Positions 22,981 to 35,348 are shown, counted from the first letter of the stretch. The stretch: DNA of 64,000 nucleotides from Lathyrus oleraceus (GCF_024323335.1 NC_066579.1:360096665-360160664), one strand, 5' to 3'. The notes: generated by a model not told the origin, from the sequence alone. Made by a program: numbers and translations.

Positions 22981-25900
22981 TTGGAACACATAGTTCAGAG
23001 GACCTTTGCGCGCCAGCTTTGCCTCCACTCTTCAAACCCTCACAATTCAAAGGAAAAGTTGATAATTTTCACTTGAAAATTGAGTTTGAATCTCACTATT
23101 TGGAGATTCCAAAACTCCAGGATCCAAAGCTTTATACCAATCCTAATCCACTTCTGCAAGCTATTGGAGCAAGATCAAACAAGAATTGAAGCAAAAGAGA
23201 TCAAGTTCTGCACAACATTGAAGGTATTTTCCAGATTTTTTTCTTCTCTTCGATTCTCACTCAATTCTCATCAATTCTCTTGGATATTTGGTTGTCTAAA
23301 GTCCTACCAATGTAGGCAAGAATATTGAGTTGCTTTGAGGTCAAATCGAAGCAACTCAGTTGACACACCTCAAAATTCAACTTCTCATATCTTTCTATAT
23401 ATTTGGAGTTAGTTAAAATTGAGGTCAAATTCGTGCTCTACGCCATTTTTTCTTTCAGATCATGTCCTCCTTTTTCATTTTAATCATGGTGATGATTAAA
23501 CCAGTCCGACGAGGTTCGCCTAAGAAGGTGACCGGCCTTTGGCTCCGGTAGTGATGTGACATAGTTCAGAGCCATTGATTTCATTTAAAATGTTTTAATC
23601 ATAGGCGTTGATTTTGATTACCACTTGTGTGGCGTGCTGACTAAGTCCCATCATGGAACGCACGTTTGTATCCACTTAATCTGCCACCTCATTTAATGAG
23701 GGAGATAAAGTGATCCACGTTTTTTTGTATTTTCTGATTTTCATTTTATTCCTTTGATTTTCATTAATTCATATTAATTTTAATATTGATCCAAAAAATA
23801 TGAGAGTTCCACCAAAAAAATTTAAATAAAATCCTCTTTCATATTTTGAATTAAAATTATTTTTTGGATCATTATTAATATTTTTCACGATTTAATTGAT
23901 TTTTGTGATTATTTTTAATTGTTTAAAAATACTTTTAAGTTTCCAAAAATTCTGAAATTTTTTCTCCAAGGTCCTTTGACCTTGTTTGACCTATGATAAA
24001 TCTCATGGCCATTTCTTTGGTGTTTTGATGAGGTTTTAGGAAATTGACCAACCATATTTAAATTAATGCATTATTTTTAGTATTTTTAATTGGATAAATG
24101 CCAAATAATTGTGTTGAGCCATATTCATTGATTTGTGTAAGTTTGACTTGTGTTGTTGGGTCTTGGTCAAGGTTGATTTGACTTTGCTAGGTTAAGATCA
24201 TTGGATTTAGGGGATTGATGGAATGTACATTCCATCTCCCAAAATGAATGAATGATCTTAATTGGGTAAAAGTCCTCCCTTGTCCAATTTGAGTTTGATC
24301 CATTCCCCTTCCTCTTCATCTCATTCCCCTTCTTTATGCATTCATGTCATGGTCCTATGATACCTCTATATCCTAAGGCTAGTTGATTGCAAAATCAACA
24401 TGAGTATGGATGAGATTAGGCCACCACTTTTGCATATTCTTTTGTGTGTGGTATGTTTCATGAGCATAGTCCATTATACTATGCCTCTAACATGTACTAA
24501 CACCAAAATTCTATTGTCCGACCTCAAATAGTTGTGACTTCTACATAAGTCCAATTACGATTGCTTAATATAATGCTAAATTTTGACACAAAAGGCATAG
24601 CATTCTAGTTAGTGAGATTGTAAGTCTCCCCTCTTTCATGGTATTATGTGGAAACTTGGCCTTTTTCCTTCCTTTGGAAGATGTCTTGGTTCAAGGATCC
24701 ATGCTTGTGATAAATGGGTTGAGTGTTCTCCAAATAATGACTTAAACAAAAAAGCAAAAGCAATACTAACATTTAATTTCAAGTCATTGACTTTAATGCA
24801 CTTTATTTTTTAAGCCTTATTCATTTGCCATTATTCATACCATTCTAATTGTTTATGTTAATGTCATTTTCACTTTGTCCACTTGGACCATATTTTGTGA
24901 TATATTTTGTTTGTGTTTGTTTGTGTGGTCTTTGACTTAGAACAAATACCTTAAAAAATATCTTGTGTGGACTGTTGGTTTGATCTGAGACAATTAGACT
25001 TAGAATTTAGGCAACACTCCCTATGCAAAGGACTTGGCCAATGCCAACTTTCATGTAATCAAGTGCTTGTGATTTGAGACTTCATCTGATACATCATTGA
25101 AGATCCACTTCAGTTCATTTGCAACATGATCATTGTGAAGCTGTTACTTTGAACCTGTGACTTATGTATTGTGAAAATCATCTGCTACATGGGCAAATTT
25201 GAAGAAGATCATGGAGTTGCTAAGCTTGGATGTGGCCATCTTTATTTGATGTCTTGCTTCTCAAGTTGATATATTGTGCATTGTTTGTTGCTTGATTCTA
25301 AAGTCCAAGGGAATTTAGGTTTCTATATGACATTCTTGTGTATTGGATTGCAGCCCATTGGTCAGATCTTTTCAACTCTTAACTTTTAAATTTATGCTTA
25401 GGATTAGTCTCTTCATCTCCTCCCCATTTCTTTAATTTCAAAATCTCTCCCTCCTTTCAAAAATCTCCATTGCTTGTGTTTGTTGATTTCTAAACTTTGA
25501 CCATATTGCAAACTAGAAACTTTGGTCTTATGCCATTGCATTTTCAAACTCATTTTCTTAATCAAACTTGTAAATAGACTTAACCATACTTGACTTAAAA
25601 TTTTCAAAAGCCAAAAAGAACTAACTCATTCAAAACATTTTTAGGCCTTTGTGCCTTTCAAACTTAAATTTTGTTAAAATCAATGTGTCCACTTTGAAAT
25701 TTATACCACGAACTACGAGGTTTTGATCCCTCATTTTTATGTTGGTACGTAGGCATAAGTCTGAATGTCTTGTCAAACACAAAAATATAATTAATGAATT
25801 CTTTTATCATCCCCCATTCTATTTGCTTGCAAACATCATTTTGTACAAAATACATATGCACACAAAAAAGGGCTCCCTAGGATTACCTAGGACACTTTGG

Positions 25901-26103
25901 GTGCTAACACCTTCCCTCTGTGTAACCAACCCCCTTACCTGTAATCTCTGGCATTTTATTAGTTTTGATTTGAAAACTTCTTACTTTTGGGTTTTGTTCG
26001 TACTTTTCCCCTTTCCCTTGGAAACAATAAAAGCGCGGTGGCGACTCTTGTTATTTGATGTCTAGCTTATACATAACTTGATGATCATGAATTTACCGCT
26101 ACA
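22981..26103 (+). repeat. Ogre-A 5' LTR, truncated at its left end
   Basis: It ends ATTTACCGCTACA at 26103, nine bases before the PBS. Over its whole length it is the inverted counterpart of 30252 to about 33430. Near its 3' end the block AACAATAAAAGCGCGGTGGC (about 26024) is shared with the Ogre-B LTR. The left limit is placed where similarity to the Ogre-B LTR stops, close to TTTGCGCGCC (about 23006); the promoter and U3 start are missing. Confidence 0.8.
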
Positions 26104-26112
26104 GAAATTAAG

Positions 26113-26130
26113 TGGCGACTCTGCTGGGGA
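26113..26130 (+). other. Ogre-type primer binding site
   Basis: TGGCGACTCTGCTGGGGA, identical to the PBS of Ogre-C at 37391-37408. It is the 18-nt PBS characteristic of legume Ogre elements (Arg tRNA type, from memory). Confidence 0.88.
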
Positions 26131-26489
26131 GTAGTCTCCAGTGGGTTTAGCCTACTTTTTTGTGTGTATATAATTGTATATAATTTATGTGTGTATATAT
26201 TTGTTTGTATGATATAATCTGCTTGTTGTGCTTGGTGATCTCTGAGTGGTGAGATAAGTTCTAACCCGAACTTGTGTGCAATTAAGATAGGAGGATGGTA
26301 TAGTCATGTTCGACTTATGTGCAGTAGTCCTTAACAAGTTGGATTGATACCCATCCGCTCAGTAGAGACCCTTTTGGATTTGGAAATGTCACACAAGTAT
26401 TTATGGTTAGGCATTACTATCTCTAATTTGGGGTCCGAGAAGCTGAGGACCGTAGAACATTTACCCCCTCTTGGCCTATTTAGAACGTA

Positions 26490-27975
26490 GTGTGGAAACT
26501 GTCTAAGTGTAGACTTGATAATAGTTGTTACGTGATACTACACTTAGACGAGTTTCTCTTGAGAATATTATGGGTTGATGGTCATGGGAAGCTTTTGTCT
26601 ATTTTGTCTACTGATGTGGTTGAAGGACTTCTAAGTATGTTGGTTCAGTTTTATGACCCTCTCTACCGTTGCTTCACTTTTCCGGATTATCAGTTTGTGC
26701 CTACGTTAGAGGTGTATGCCCATCTCTTGGGAATATCTGTTTCTAGCAAAGTGCCATTTAGTGGATTGGAAGAGATTCCAAGATCTCATCTTATAGCTGA
26801 AGCTCTTCGCCTGAAGAAGTCTGAGATAGAGGCTCGTTGGATGAAGAAAGGAGGAGTGTTTGGATTGCCATCTGATTTCCTCATCAAGGAAGCTACTGCT
26901 TTTACTCAAGCCGGTAGTGTGAATGCTTTTGAAGCTATCTTTCTGTTGCTCATTTATGGATTAACTTTGTTCCCTAACATTGACGGTTTTGTTGATGTTA
27001 ACGCCATTATAATTTTCTTGATTGAGAATCCTGTGCCTACTTTGTTGGGTGATATGTACTTCTCTTTGCATCTAAGGAATTTTAAGGGTGGTGGAACCAT
27101 TGTTATTTCCTCTTATGTACAAGTGGTTTATTTCGCACTTGCCTCAGACATCTGCTTTTGTGGAGAACAAACAATGTCTACGGTGGTCTCAGAGACTTAT
27201 GTCTCTCACTAATGATGATATAGTTTGGTATAATCCTTCTTTGAGTAGTTTGGAGATTATTGACAGTTGTGGTGAATTCTCTAATGTGCCTCTCATTGGT
27301 ACACAAGGAGGAATTAACTATAACCCTGCTTTGGCTCGTCATCAACTTGGGTTCCCCTTGAGAGACAAACCTAATAATATGTTGTTAGAAGGTCTTTTCT
27401 ATCAAGAGGGTAAAGATCCCCAACATTTGAAGCAGAAGATTGTGCATGCTTGGCATAATGTGCATAGGAAAGGAAGATCCGAGCTTGGTCTGTGCAATTG
27501 TGTAGCTTTGGAAGCTTACACTCTTTGGGTGGAGAAAAGAGATTTGGAATTAAAGATGCCTTATCCTTGTGAGAGACCTATGTCTATGGTTGTGGCTGAG
27601 CCATTAACTCTCCCTAACCAAGATGTAGAGGAGTTGGAAGACGCACTCGCCAAGATAAAGTGAGATAAGGGTATGTGGGAGGAGCGGTTCCATGCTTTGA
27701 GCAAAAAGCATGAGGAGTTGCAGCTTGAGTCTAAGGACAAAGATGCACTTATTGACCTATTTGAAGACCGAGCGACAAAGAGACAGAGAGAGCCAGGGGT
27801 TTCATCTTCTCGCATGCCTTAGCCTTCTGTTGCTTAGAAGAAGATTGTTGACCAGCTTGTCCTCGAGAAGACTCAGATGAAGGCTTCTTTTGAGACCGAG
27901 ATCCGATGCATTTGAAGGAAGTACGCGCCTACAGCCAGATCTTCTGATATTGTTGTTAGGGATCCTTAGGATGAC
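26490..27975 (+). pseudogene. Ogre ORF1 (function unknown), frameshifted
   Basis: Ogre elements carry an extra ORF between the 5' LTR and gag; its role is unknown. The first frame (26490 to about 27090) holds SILSTDVVEGLLSMLVQFYD, FTFPDYQFVPTLEVYAHLLG and LRLKKSEIEARW. A one-base shift in a G-rich stretch near 27088-27096 moves the reading to a second frame with LMYKWFISHLPQTSAF, WSQRLMSLTNDDIVWYNPS and HQLGFPLRDKP. After a stop at 27661 the same frame continues as a charged, coiled-coil-like tail (WEERFHALSKKHEELQ) with further stops at about 27820, 27835 and 27914. The order and position relative to the PBS support the assignment. Confidence 0.75.
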
Positions 27976-28066
27976 TAGTCTCCTTTTCTCTTGTATTTTT
28001 CATTTGGTTTCTGAAATTGTACTCAGTGTAATCCTTTCAATTATATAAATAAAAGAGATTCTTATG

Positions 28067-28069
<3 letters not shown>

Positions 28070-28113
<44 letters not shown>
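28070..28113. repeat. (TA)n microsatellite between ORF1 and gag
   Basis: About 22 uninterrupted TA dinucleotides. Confidence 0.95.
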
Positions 28114-28116
<3 letters not shown>

Positions 28117-28283
28117 CAAATAATATAGTAAGTTCCTTTAAAATAAAAACAATCAAGCATTGGGTTTCATGTATCATTTGCATAAACAAGTTTCTCTTTC
28201 GCCACATGTCTCATTAGTGTTTCTTCTGTGCTTCAGCCAAGCTGACTCATCGATACAATACTCGCGCCAATCACTCCAGAATC

Positions 28284-30251
28284 ATGGAACATCTCGAACA
28301 AGAGAATAGAGATTTAAAAGAGGAGATCGCCCGCCTGAATGCCATGATGGAGTCAGTTCTAGCTGCACAAAGCCAGTCTTCTCCAACACTAGTAACTTCT
28401 CCCCCTCAGAGGACTGTTATTTCAGAGGTGGCTACCTCTACTGTTCCCGCAATTGCTGCTCATTTTGCACTTGCCATGCCTGCCGGATTCCCATGGGGAA
28501 TGCCTCCGAACTTCGTGCCTGAAGTCTTTGCTCCTACCTTTGCTTCTATGCCGATATCTAGCCCGGTCATGTCTGTGCCACCACCTGTCGTGCATACCTT
28601 ACCTCGTGTGGAAGACACCATTTATTATTCCGAGTCGTCGGAGGGTCTGAATGTGTATGTGAAAATGGATGAAATGAAAGATCAATTTCTTGAGCCGCGC
28701 AAGGAGTTGAAGACTTTAAGAGGTAAGGATCTATTTGGAAAGAGTGCTACTGAATTATGTCCAGTGCCGGATGTGAAGATTCCAATGAAGTTCAAAGTGC
28801 CCGACTTTGAAAAGTACAAAGGGAACACATGTCCGCTCAGTCATTTGGTGATGTATGTCCGCAAAATGTATACCCAAACAGATAACGATCATCTGTTGAT
28901 CCACTACTTTCAAGACAGTCTGACCGGCGCTGCACTAAGATGGTATATGGGGTTGGATAGTGCGAGCATCCGCACTTTCAATGACTTGGGGGAAGAATTT
29001 GTAAAGAAGTACAAGTACAACGTTGATATGGCTCCCGACCAAGATCAGTTAAGATCACTATCTCATAAGGACAAAGAGACGTTTAAGGAGTATGCACAGA
29101 GGTGGAGAGAACTCGCTACTCAGATCAACCCTCCTTTAGAGGAAAAGGAGATGACCAAGATTTTCCTGAAGACCCTTAGCTCATTTTACTATGAGAAGAT
29201 GATCGCCAGTGCCCCCAGTGACTTTACTAAAATGGTAAATATAGGGATGAGGCTAGAAGAAGGTGTCAGAGAAGGACAATTGTCTAAGGAGGAAGTATCG
29301 TCCAACAAGAGATACGATAAAAATTTTGGTAAGAAGAAAGATAATGAAACCAATGCAATTTCCAGTGGGAGGAAGAGGAGGCCTCAGATTAGAAAAAGTC
29401 AACCATCCGGTCAACATCATCATCAAGTTTATTCCTGTATTTTCAGCCAGTCAGTCAACACCAGTTCAACAATAACAACGTCAACAACAACCATAGTAAC
29501 GAATAAACACCTACAACAACAATACTAACAATCATCAACAACATAATTTTAAGAGGAAGAAGGTCTCTTTCGACCCGATTCCGATGACATACGCAGAGCT
29601 TTACCCATAGTTGGTTCTCAAGAACCTACTCCAACCAAGAAATCCTCTACAAATACCTGAACCACTTCCATGGTGGTACAAACCAGATCTCCACTATGCT
29701 TTTCATCAAGGAGTACCCGGACATGATATAGAGCGGTTATCCACTTAAATATGAAGTCCAGAAGCTAGTGAAAATTAAAATGGTGTCCTTTGAGGACCTC
29801 GCACCCAACGTGAAAGCAAACCCACTGCCCGCCCATGGAAATTCATCTGTCAATATGGTAGACGGCTTCCCTGGGGTGTTTAAGGTATTTGATGTACGTT
29901 TCATAAGAAGGTCCTTGGTGACGATGCACAAGGAAATTCGCTTGGTTAGTGATTGTGAGCATGACCATGATGGTTGTGCTATCTGCAGCGTTAATTCAAG
30001 AGGTTGTGCTATCTGCAGTGTTAATTCAAGAGGTTGTGAGATTGTGAAAAGAGACATCCAGCGGTTGATGGATGAGGCTATGATTCAAATTGTTCAATCC
30101 CGTCACATAGATGATAATGTCAATATGATTGTTCTCGTGTTCAAGAATCCCGAGAGAGTGGTGATTCAGTATGATAGTAGCAACGGTAACAATATGAGCC
30201 AGAGATTGGTATCTCCATTGGTTATACGGTTGGTGGGTCCAGTCCCGTACG
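28284..30251 (+). pseudogene. Ogre-A gag, C-terminal part frameshifted, cut by Ogre-B
   Basis: The ATG opens a coiled-coil start (EHLEQENRDLKEEIARLNAM), then a Pro-rich linker and a retrotransposon gag domain at about residues 165-310 (KFKVPDFEKYKGNTCPLSHL, YFQDSLTGAALRWYMGLD, FVKKYKYNVDMAPD, FKEYAQRWRELATQI). The frame is open to about 29420. It then needs at least two frame changes to continue through FDPIPMTYAELYP, EPLPWWYKPDLHYAFHQG, HGNSSVNMVDGFPG and RDIQRLMDEAMIQIVQSRH to VIRLVGPVPY, where the Ogre-B LTR starts. A 30-bp in-frame duplication (GCAICSVNSR twice, about 29975-30034) is present. Gag would form the particle core. Confidence 0.85.
29975..30034 (+). repeat. 30-bp tandem duplication in Ogre-A gag
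   Basis: GGTTGTGCTATCTGCAG plus the following 13 bases occurs twice with one difference (GCAGCG versus GCAGTG), adding ten residues in frame. Confidence 0.85.
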
Positions 30252-32371
30252 TGCAGCGGTAAATTCATGACCATCAAGCTATGGATAAGCTAGACATCAA
30301 ATAACAAGAGTCGCCACCGCGCTTTTATTGTTTCCAAGGGAAAAGGGAAAAAGTATGAACAAAACCCAGAAGTAAGAAGTTTTCAAATCAAAACTAATAA
30401 AATGTCAGAGATTACAGGTAAGGGGGTTGGTTACACAGAGGGAAGGTGTTAGCACCCAAAGTTTCCTAGGTACTCCTAGGGAGCCCTTTTTGTGTGCATA
30501 TGTATTTGGTACAAAAATGATGTTCACAAACAAATAGAATGGGGGGATGAGAAAAGAATTCATTAATTATATTTTTGTGTTTAACAAGACCTTCGGACTT
30601 GTGCCTACGTACCAACATAAAAATGAGGGATCAAAACCTCGTAGTTCGTGATACAAATTTCAAAGTGGATGGATTGTTTTTAACAAAAATTAAGTTTGAA
30701 AGGCACAAAGGCCTAAAATGGCTTGAATGAGTTAGTTCTTTTTGGCTTTTCTAAAAGTTTAAGTCAAGTATAGTTAAGTTTATTTACAAATTTGATTTAA
30801 TAAAAGAAGTTTGAAAATGACATGGCATAAGGCCAAAGTTTCTATCTTTTTACAAAGTGGTCAAAGTTTAGAAGAAAATAAGTTCAATCAAAGAAGATTT
30901 TGAAAAGGGAGGGAGAGATTTTAAAATTAAAGAAATGGGGAGAAGATGAAGAGACTAATCCTATACACAAAATTAAAAGTTAAGAGTTGAAAATATCTGA
31001 CCAATGGGTAGCAATCCAATAGACAAGAATGTCAATAGAAACCCAGAATTCCCTTGGACATTTAGAATCAAGCAACACACAAATGCACACTTATATTATC
31101 TTGAATAGCAAGGCATCAAATAAATATAGCCAAATCCAAGCTTAGTCACTCCATGATCTTCTTCATATTAGCCCATGTAACAGATGAACTCCACAAGTCA
31201 CAGGTTCAAAATAACAGCTTCACAATGATCATGTTGCAGATAAACTCAAATGGATCTTGAATGATGTATCAGATGAAGTTTCAAATTGCAAGCACTTGGT
31301 TTCACAAAAAGTTGGCATTGGCCAAGTCCTTTAGCATAAGAATGTTGCCTAGGATCTAAGTCTATTTGTCCAAGATCAAGCCAACAATCCACACAATTTT
31401 TTTTTAGGGTTTTTGTTGTTATTATGTAAATTTAATGGTCAAAGACCACACAAACAAGCAAAGTATACACAAACAAGATATATCACATAATATGGTCCAA
31501 ATGGACAAAGTGAAAATTGCATTAACATAAACAATTAGAATGGTATGAATAATGGCAAATGAATAAAGGCTAAAATTAAATGACATTAAAGTAAATGGCT
31601 TGAAATTGAAAGTTAGTTATTAATGAGTCAGAAGTTAGTAGTGTTTTGCTTTTGCTTTTTTATTTTTAAGTCATTCTTTGGAGAACACTCAACCCACTTA
31701 TCACAAGCATGGATCCTTGATCCAAGACATCTTCCAAAGGAAGGAAAAAGGGCCAAGTTTCCACACAATACCATGAAAGAGGGGAGACTTACAATCTCAC
31801 TAACTAGAATGCTATGCCTTTTTATGTCACAAATTTAGCGCTATGTTAAGCAACCGTAATTAGACTTATGTAGAAGTCACAACTATTTGAGGTTGGGCAA
31901 TATAATTTTGGTGTTAATGCATGTTTGAGACATAGTATAATGGACTATGCTCATGAAATATACCACACATAAAAAAGAATATGCAAAAGAGGTGGCCTAA
32001 TCTCATCCATACTTATGTTGATTTTTCAATCAACTAGCCTTAGGACTTTGAGATATCATAGGCCAGATGAAATGGATGCATCAAGAAGGGGAATGAGATG
32101 AAGAGGGAGGGGAATGGATCAAAACTCAAATTGTTCAAAGAAGGACTTTTACCAAATTAATATCATTCATTCATTTTGGGAGATGGAATGTTCATTCCAT
32201 CAATCCCCTAAGTCCAATGATATTAACTTGACAAAGTCAAATCAACCTTGACCAAGGCCCAACAATAAGAGTCAAACTCAAACAAGTCATCACAATTGGT
32301 CAACACAATTAATTGACATTTATTCAAATTAAAAAAACTAAAATAAGGCATTTAAATTAAATATGGTTTGT
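30252..32371 (-). repeat. Ogre-B 3' LTR, U5-side part
   Basis: Inverted counterpart of Ogre-A LTR from 26103 down to about 24040. The terminus TGCAGCGGTAAATTC is exact, so this is a true LTR edge inserted into Ogre-A gag. To the right the Ogre sequence continues without a break into the part that is also duplicated in the 3' SIRE LTR; the right coordinate is simply where that duplication begins. Confidence 0.8.
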
Positions 32372-33439
32372 AAAATTCCTAAAACCTCATCAAAACACCA
32401 AAAAAATGGCCATGAGATTTATCATAGGTCAATCAAGGTCAAAGGACCTTGGAGAAAAAATTTCAGAGTTTTTAGAGATTTAAAAGTATTTTTAAACAAT
32501 TAAAAATATTCACAAAATCAATTAAATCATGAAAAATATTAATAATGATCCAAAAAATAATTTTAATTCAAAATATGAAATAGGATTTTATTTAAAATGT
32601 TTTTGTGAAACTCTCATATTTTTTGGATCAATATTAAAATTAATATGAATTAATGAAAATAAAAGGAATAAAACAAAAATCAGAAAATGTGAAAAAATGT
32701 GAGCCACTTGATCTCCCTCATTAATTGAGGTGGCAGATCAAGTGGCCTAAAACGCGCATTCCACCAAACACACGAGTCAGCGCGCTGCAGGGATGGTAAT
32801 CACAATGGACGCGTGAGATTAAAACATTTCAACTAGATCATGTGGTTCAAGACGTGCCAACACACGACCGGAGCTGTAACTTCGGTCTTCTTCTCCGGTG
32901 GACCTCACCGGACTGGTCCACCTTCAACCATCACCAAAATAAAAAATGAGGACATGATCTGAAAGAAAAAATGGCGTAGAGCACGAATCTGACCTCAATT
33001 TCAACTAACTCCACATATATAGAAAGATATTAGGAGTCGAATTTTGAGGTGTGTCAACTGAGTTGCTTGAATTTGACCTCTAAGGAACTCAATCTTCTTT
33101 CCTACATTGGTAGGACTTTAGACAACTAAAGATCCAAGACAATTGAGTAGAATTGAGTGAGAATCGAAGAAATGAAGTTTTCTGAAAATTACCTTTAATG
33201 CTATGCAGTTCTTGATGTGGCTTGCTCCAAACACAATCTGATCACACTTGAGAAGCTAGCAAGAAGTGACTAGAGAGGTTGAAAGGCTTTGGATCCTGGA
33301 GTTCTTGAATCTCCAACAGTTGAGATTCAAACTCAAATTTCAAATTGAAATTTCTCAGGTTTTCCTTTAGAATGAGAGGGTTTCAATGGGGGGAAAAGTT
33401 GTCGCGCAAAGTGTTGTTCAAATGAGCTCAGAGGCCTTC

Positions 33440-33447
33440 TATTTATA
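33440..33447 (-). promoter_or_regulatory. Antisense TATA box of Ogre origin in SIRE LTR
   Basis: Minus strand reads GGCTATAAATAGAAGG, a strong plant TATA box directed leftward into Ogre-B R/U5. The same site occurs in the 3' LTR at 55413-55420. Confidence 0.6.
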
Positions 33448-34091
33448 GCCAAATGGAATGATATTTGCACACTTTAAAAAACTGTCCAAAATTAGCAATG
33501 TTGATGGCACGAGTGCATGGGCATGTACAAGATGTAAAGACAAAGCGTCAGACAACATACGATCGCAAGTTTCGATGATGATAAAAGACCATCATGCACG
33601 TCTACAAACAAATGCAAAACATTACCCATCATATCCTTTCCTACGCTTATCTAAATCTATTATAATGTTTAAGAACATATGTGGACATTGTGTGATCATG
33701 ACGAAATGCATGAAAATCACAAAACACAGATTTCTGCAGATTTGGAGACTTTGAGTCGACCATAAGGGTCAACTCATAGCTCACGGGTCAGCGCAAAACT
33801 CAACCAAATTGGAGATTGGTCAGCGCATGCGTGTTTGAGTCGACCATAAGGGTCGGCGCATAACTCACGGGTTAGCGCATAAAACCCTTGAGTCGACCAG
33901 AGGTCGGCGCATGGCATAATGATGCTATCCATGGGTCAGCGCATGAAACCTTGGGTCAACCATAGGGGTCGGCGCATTTCCCACGGCTCAACGCACGCCG
34001 ACCTATGGTCGACCGCTCGTGCGTAAACTCAGTTTTCTGAGTACTTTTCACTGTTTGAAAAGCTGTTATTTTTGGTTGGTTTGCCAGTTAC

Positions 34092-34099
34092 TATAAATA
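34092..34099 (+). promoter_or_regulatory. Sense TATA box of SIRE 5' LTR
   Basis: ACTATAAATAGAAG, with an array of GTCGAC/GTCGGCGCAT motifs at 33755-34020 upstream. Expected to drive the genomic transcript. Repeated at 56065-56072. Confidence 0.7.
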
Positions 34100-35348
34100 G
34101 AAGTCAAAACACTTTTATCAACCAACATTTGTCAATTTGAATTCAATTGTTCAAGGAAACAAGAAAGAGTGAAAAAGGTGTCCAAGACTCATCATCTTCA
34201 TCTTCAACGTTTCACAACACATCAACTACACACAATCATTTTTGATGTGGTTCGTGATCGATTAAAGGTGATAAGGTTCGAAGCTGTGATCGAAGAATCC
34301 GGTTCGGGTTTAAGCTTGTGGCAGGTTCTTTCTTGAATAAAACCATTAGGGTTTTGTCCTCCAATACCGGTTTGTGTTTGGGGGTTTTTAGACGAATTGC
34401 TTCATCAATATTCAGCTGAGCGAAGGTGATTGAGAAGAGGAAGTCTTCATCAGTCTAGTAGCGGATTCGGTGATATTGAAGTGAAGGATTCGGGTTCGAT
34501 TCGTTGTATTTGAGATCAGCCGAGCCGAGGGTTTGAAGAACGGAAGATTCTTAAACAAAGGGGCTGGAATCGGAGGTCTAGCAACAACGATCGAAGGTCT
34601 TGATTCATCTTGAATCAAGGAACAAGGATAGGAAGCATCATTCAACACATTGGAAGTTCTGTTGTTTACTTGCTTTGCAATCCTTGTATAAACGGTTAAA
34701 TTTCACAGGTGATATCTAATTAAATCATCTCAATTCTAAGTTTAGAATTGAGGGCAGACGTACCCCGAAGCGAGGACGGCGGGGGAACTGCCTCATCAAA
34801 TCTCTGTCTTCTTTAATTTTCTGCATAAGTGTTTTTCAGCTTAAAAATTAAGTGATTTTAGTTTAAGCAATTTTACCAAACGTTGATATAAGTTGAGTAA
34901 GAGATTAAGACTGCAGTTTGAATCCAAAGTACAATAGTATATTGTACTAGATAAATTTGAATTACTTACTCAACTCAAATATCACTTGGAGTGTTTATGC
35001 ACACCAAGTGTTTGTTAATTTGCATAAGCCAAAGTTGTCTTAAGTTTACATCCAGTTTAATTTGGTATTTTGGATCATTGGAACTAGGCTTGCTAGTAAG
35101 TGAAATATATCATTGAGTGTGCAATTAGTGTAGTGATTTGTATTTCACTTTATCTCTAATCCATTAGCTTAACGCATATCCGGTTTTCCAATAACGGTTC
35201 GTTTTTAGACTAAAATTTTCCTCGGCCGCTTCCGCACTTAAAACAAATTTTCAAAACCAATTTTCTTTTAAATTGGCAGCGCCGATTCAAGTTTTTAATT
35301 GGGATCTATTCAACCCCCCCTTCTAGATCCGTGCCATAGTCTAACAAG

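Larger units (their letters stand above)
22981..30251 (+). mobile_element. Ogre-A: Ty3/gypsy Ogre/Tat element, left part, decayed
   Basis: In order it contains a 5' LTR lacking its U3 start, the Ogre-type PBS, ORF1, a microsatellite and gag. It is interrupted at 30252 by the LTR end of an oppositely oriented Ogre (Ogre-B). Protease and pol of this copy are not in the window and would be expected beyond Ogre-B to the right. ORF1 and gag carry frameshifts and stops. Confidence 0.85.
32372..35346 (+). repeat. SIRE 5' LTR (chimeric, left terminus lost)
   Basis: It matches 54350-57319 along its length at roughly 99% by eye. The first ~1.1 kb (to about 33450) is Ogre LTR in antisense; from about 33765 it is SIRE-type, with repeats of GAGTCGACCATAAGGGTC, a TATA box and the end CATAGTCTAACA. 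The Ogre-SIRE boundary lies somewhere between 33450 and 33765. Mismatches between the two copies are spread evenly over both parts. Confidence 0.82.

Noticed and set aside
22696..23328. Short ORFs suggesting a host gene between the SIRE-like LTR and Ogre-A
   Set aside because: They lie in LTR sequence of the two elements and show no protein similarity.
33458..33754. 98-residue ORF, repeated at 55431-55727
   Set aside because: LTR sequence near the Ogre-SIRE boundary; no domain similarity and duplicated with the LTR.
34412..34648. 78-residue minus-strand ORF, present again at 56385-56621
   Set aside because: Both are inside SIRE LTRs, antisense to the transcript; conservation is due to LTR identity, not coding.
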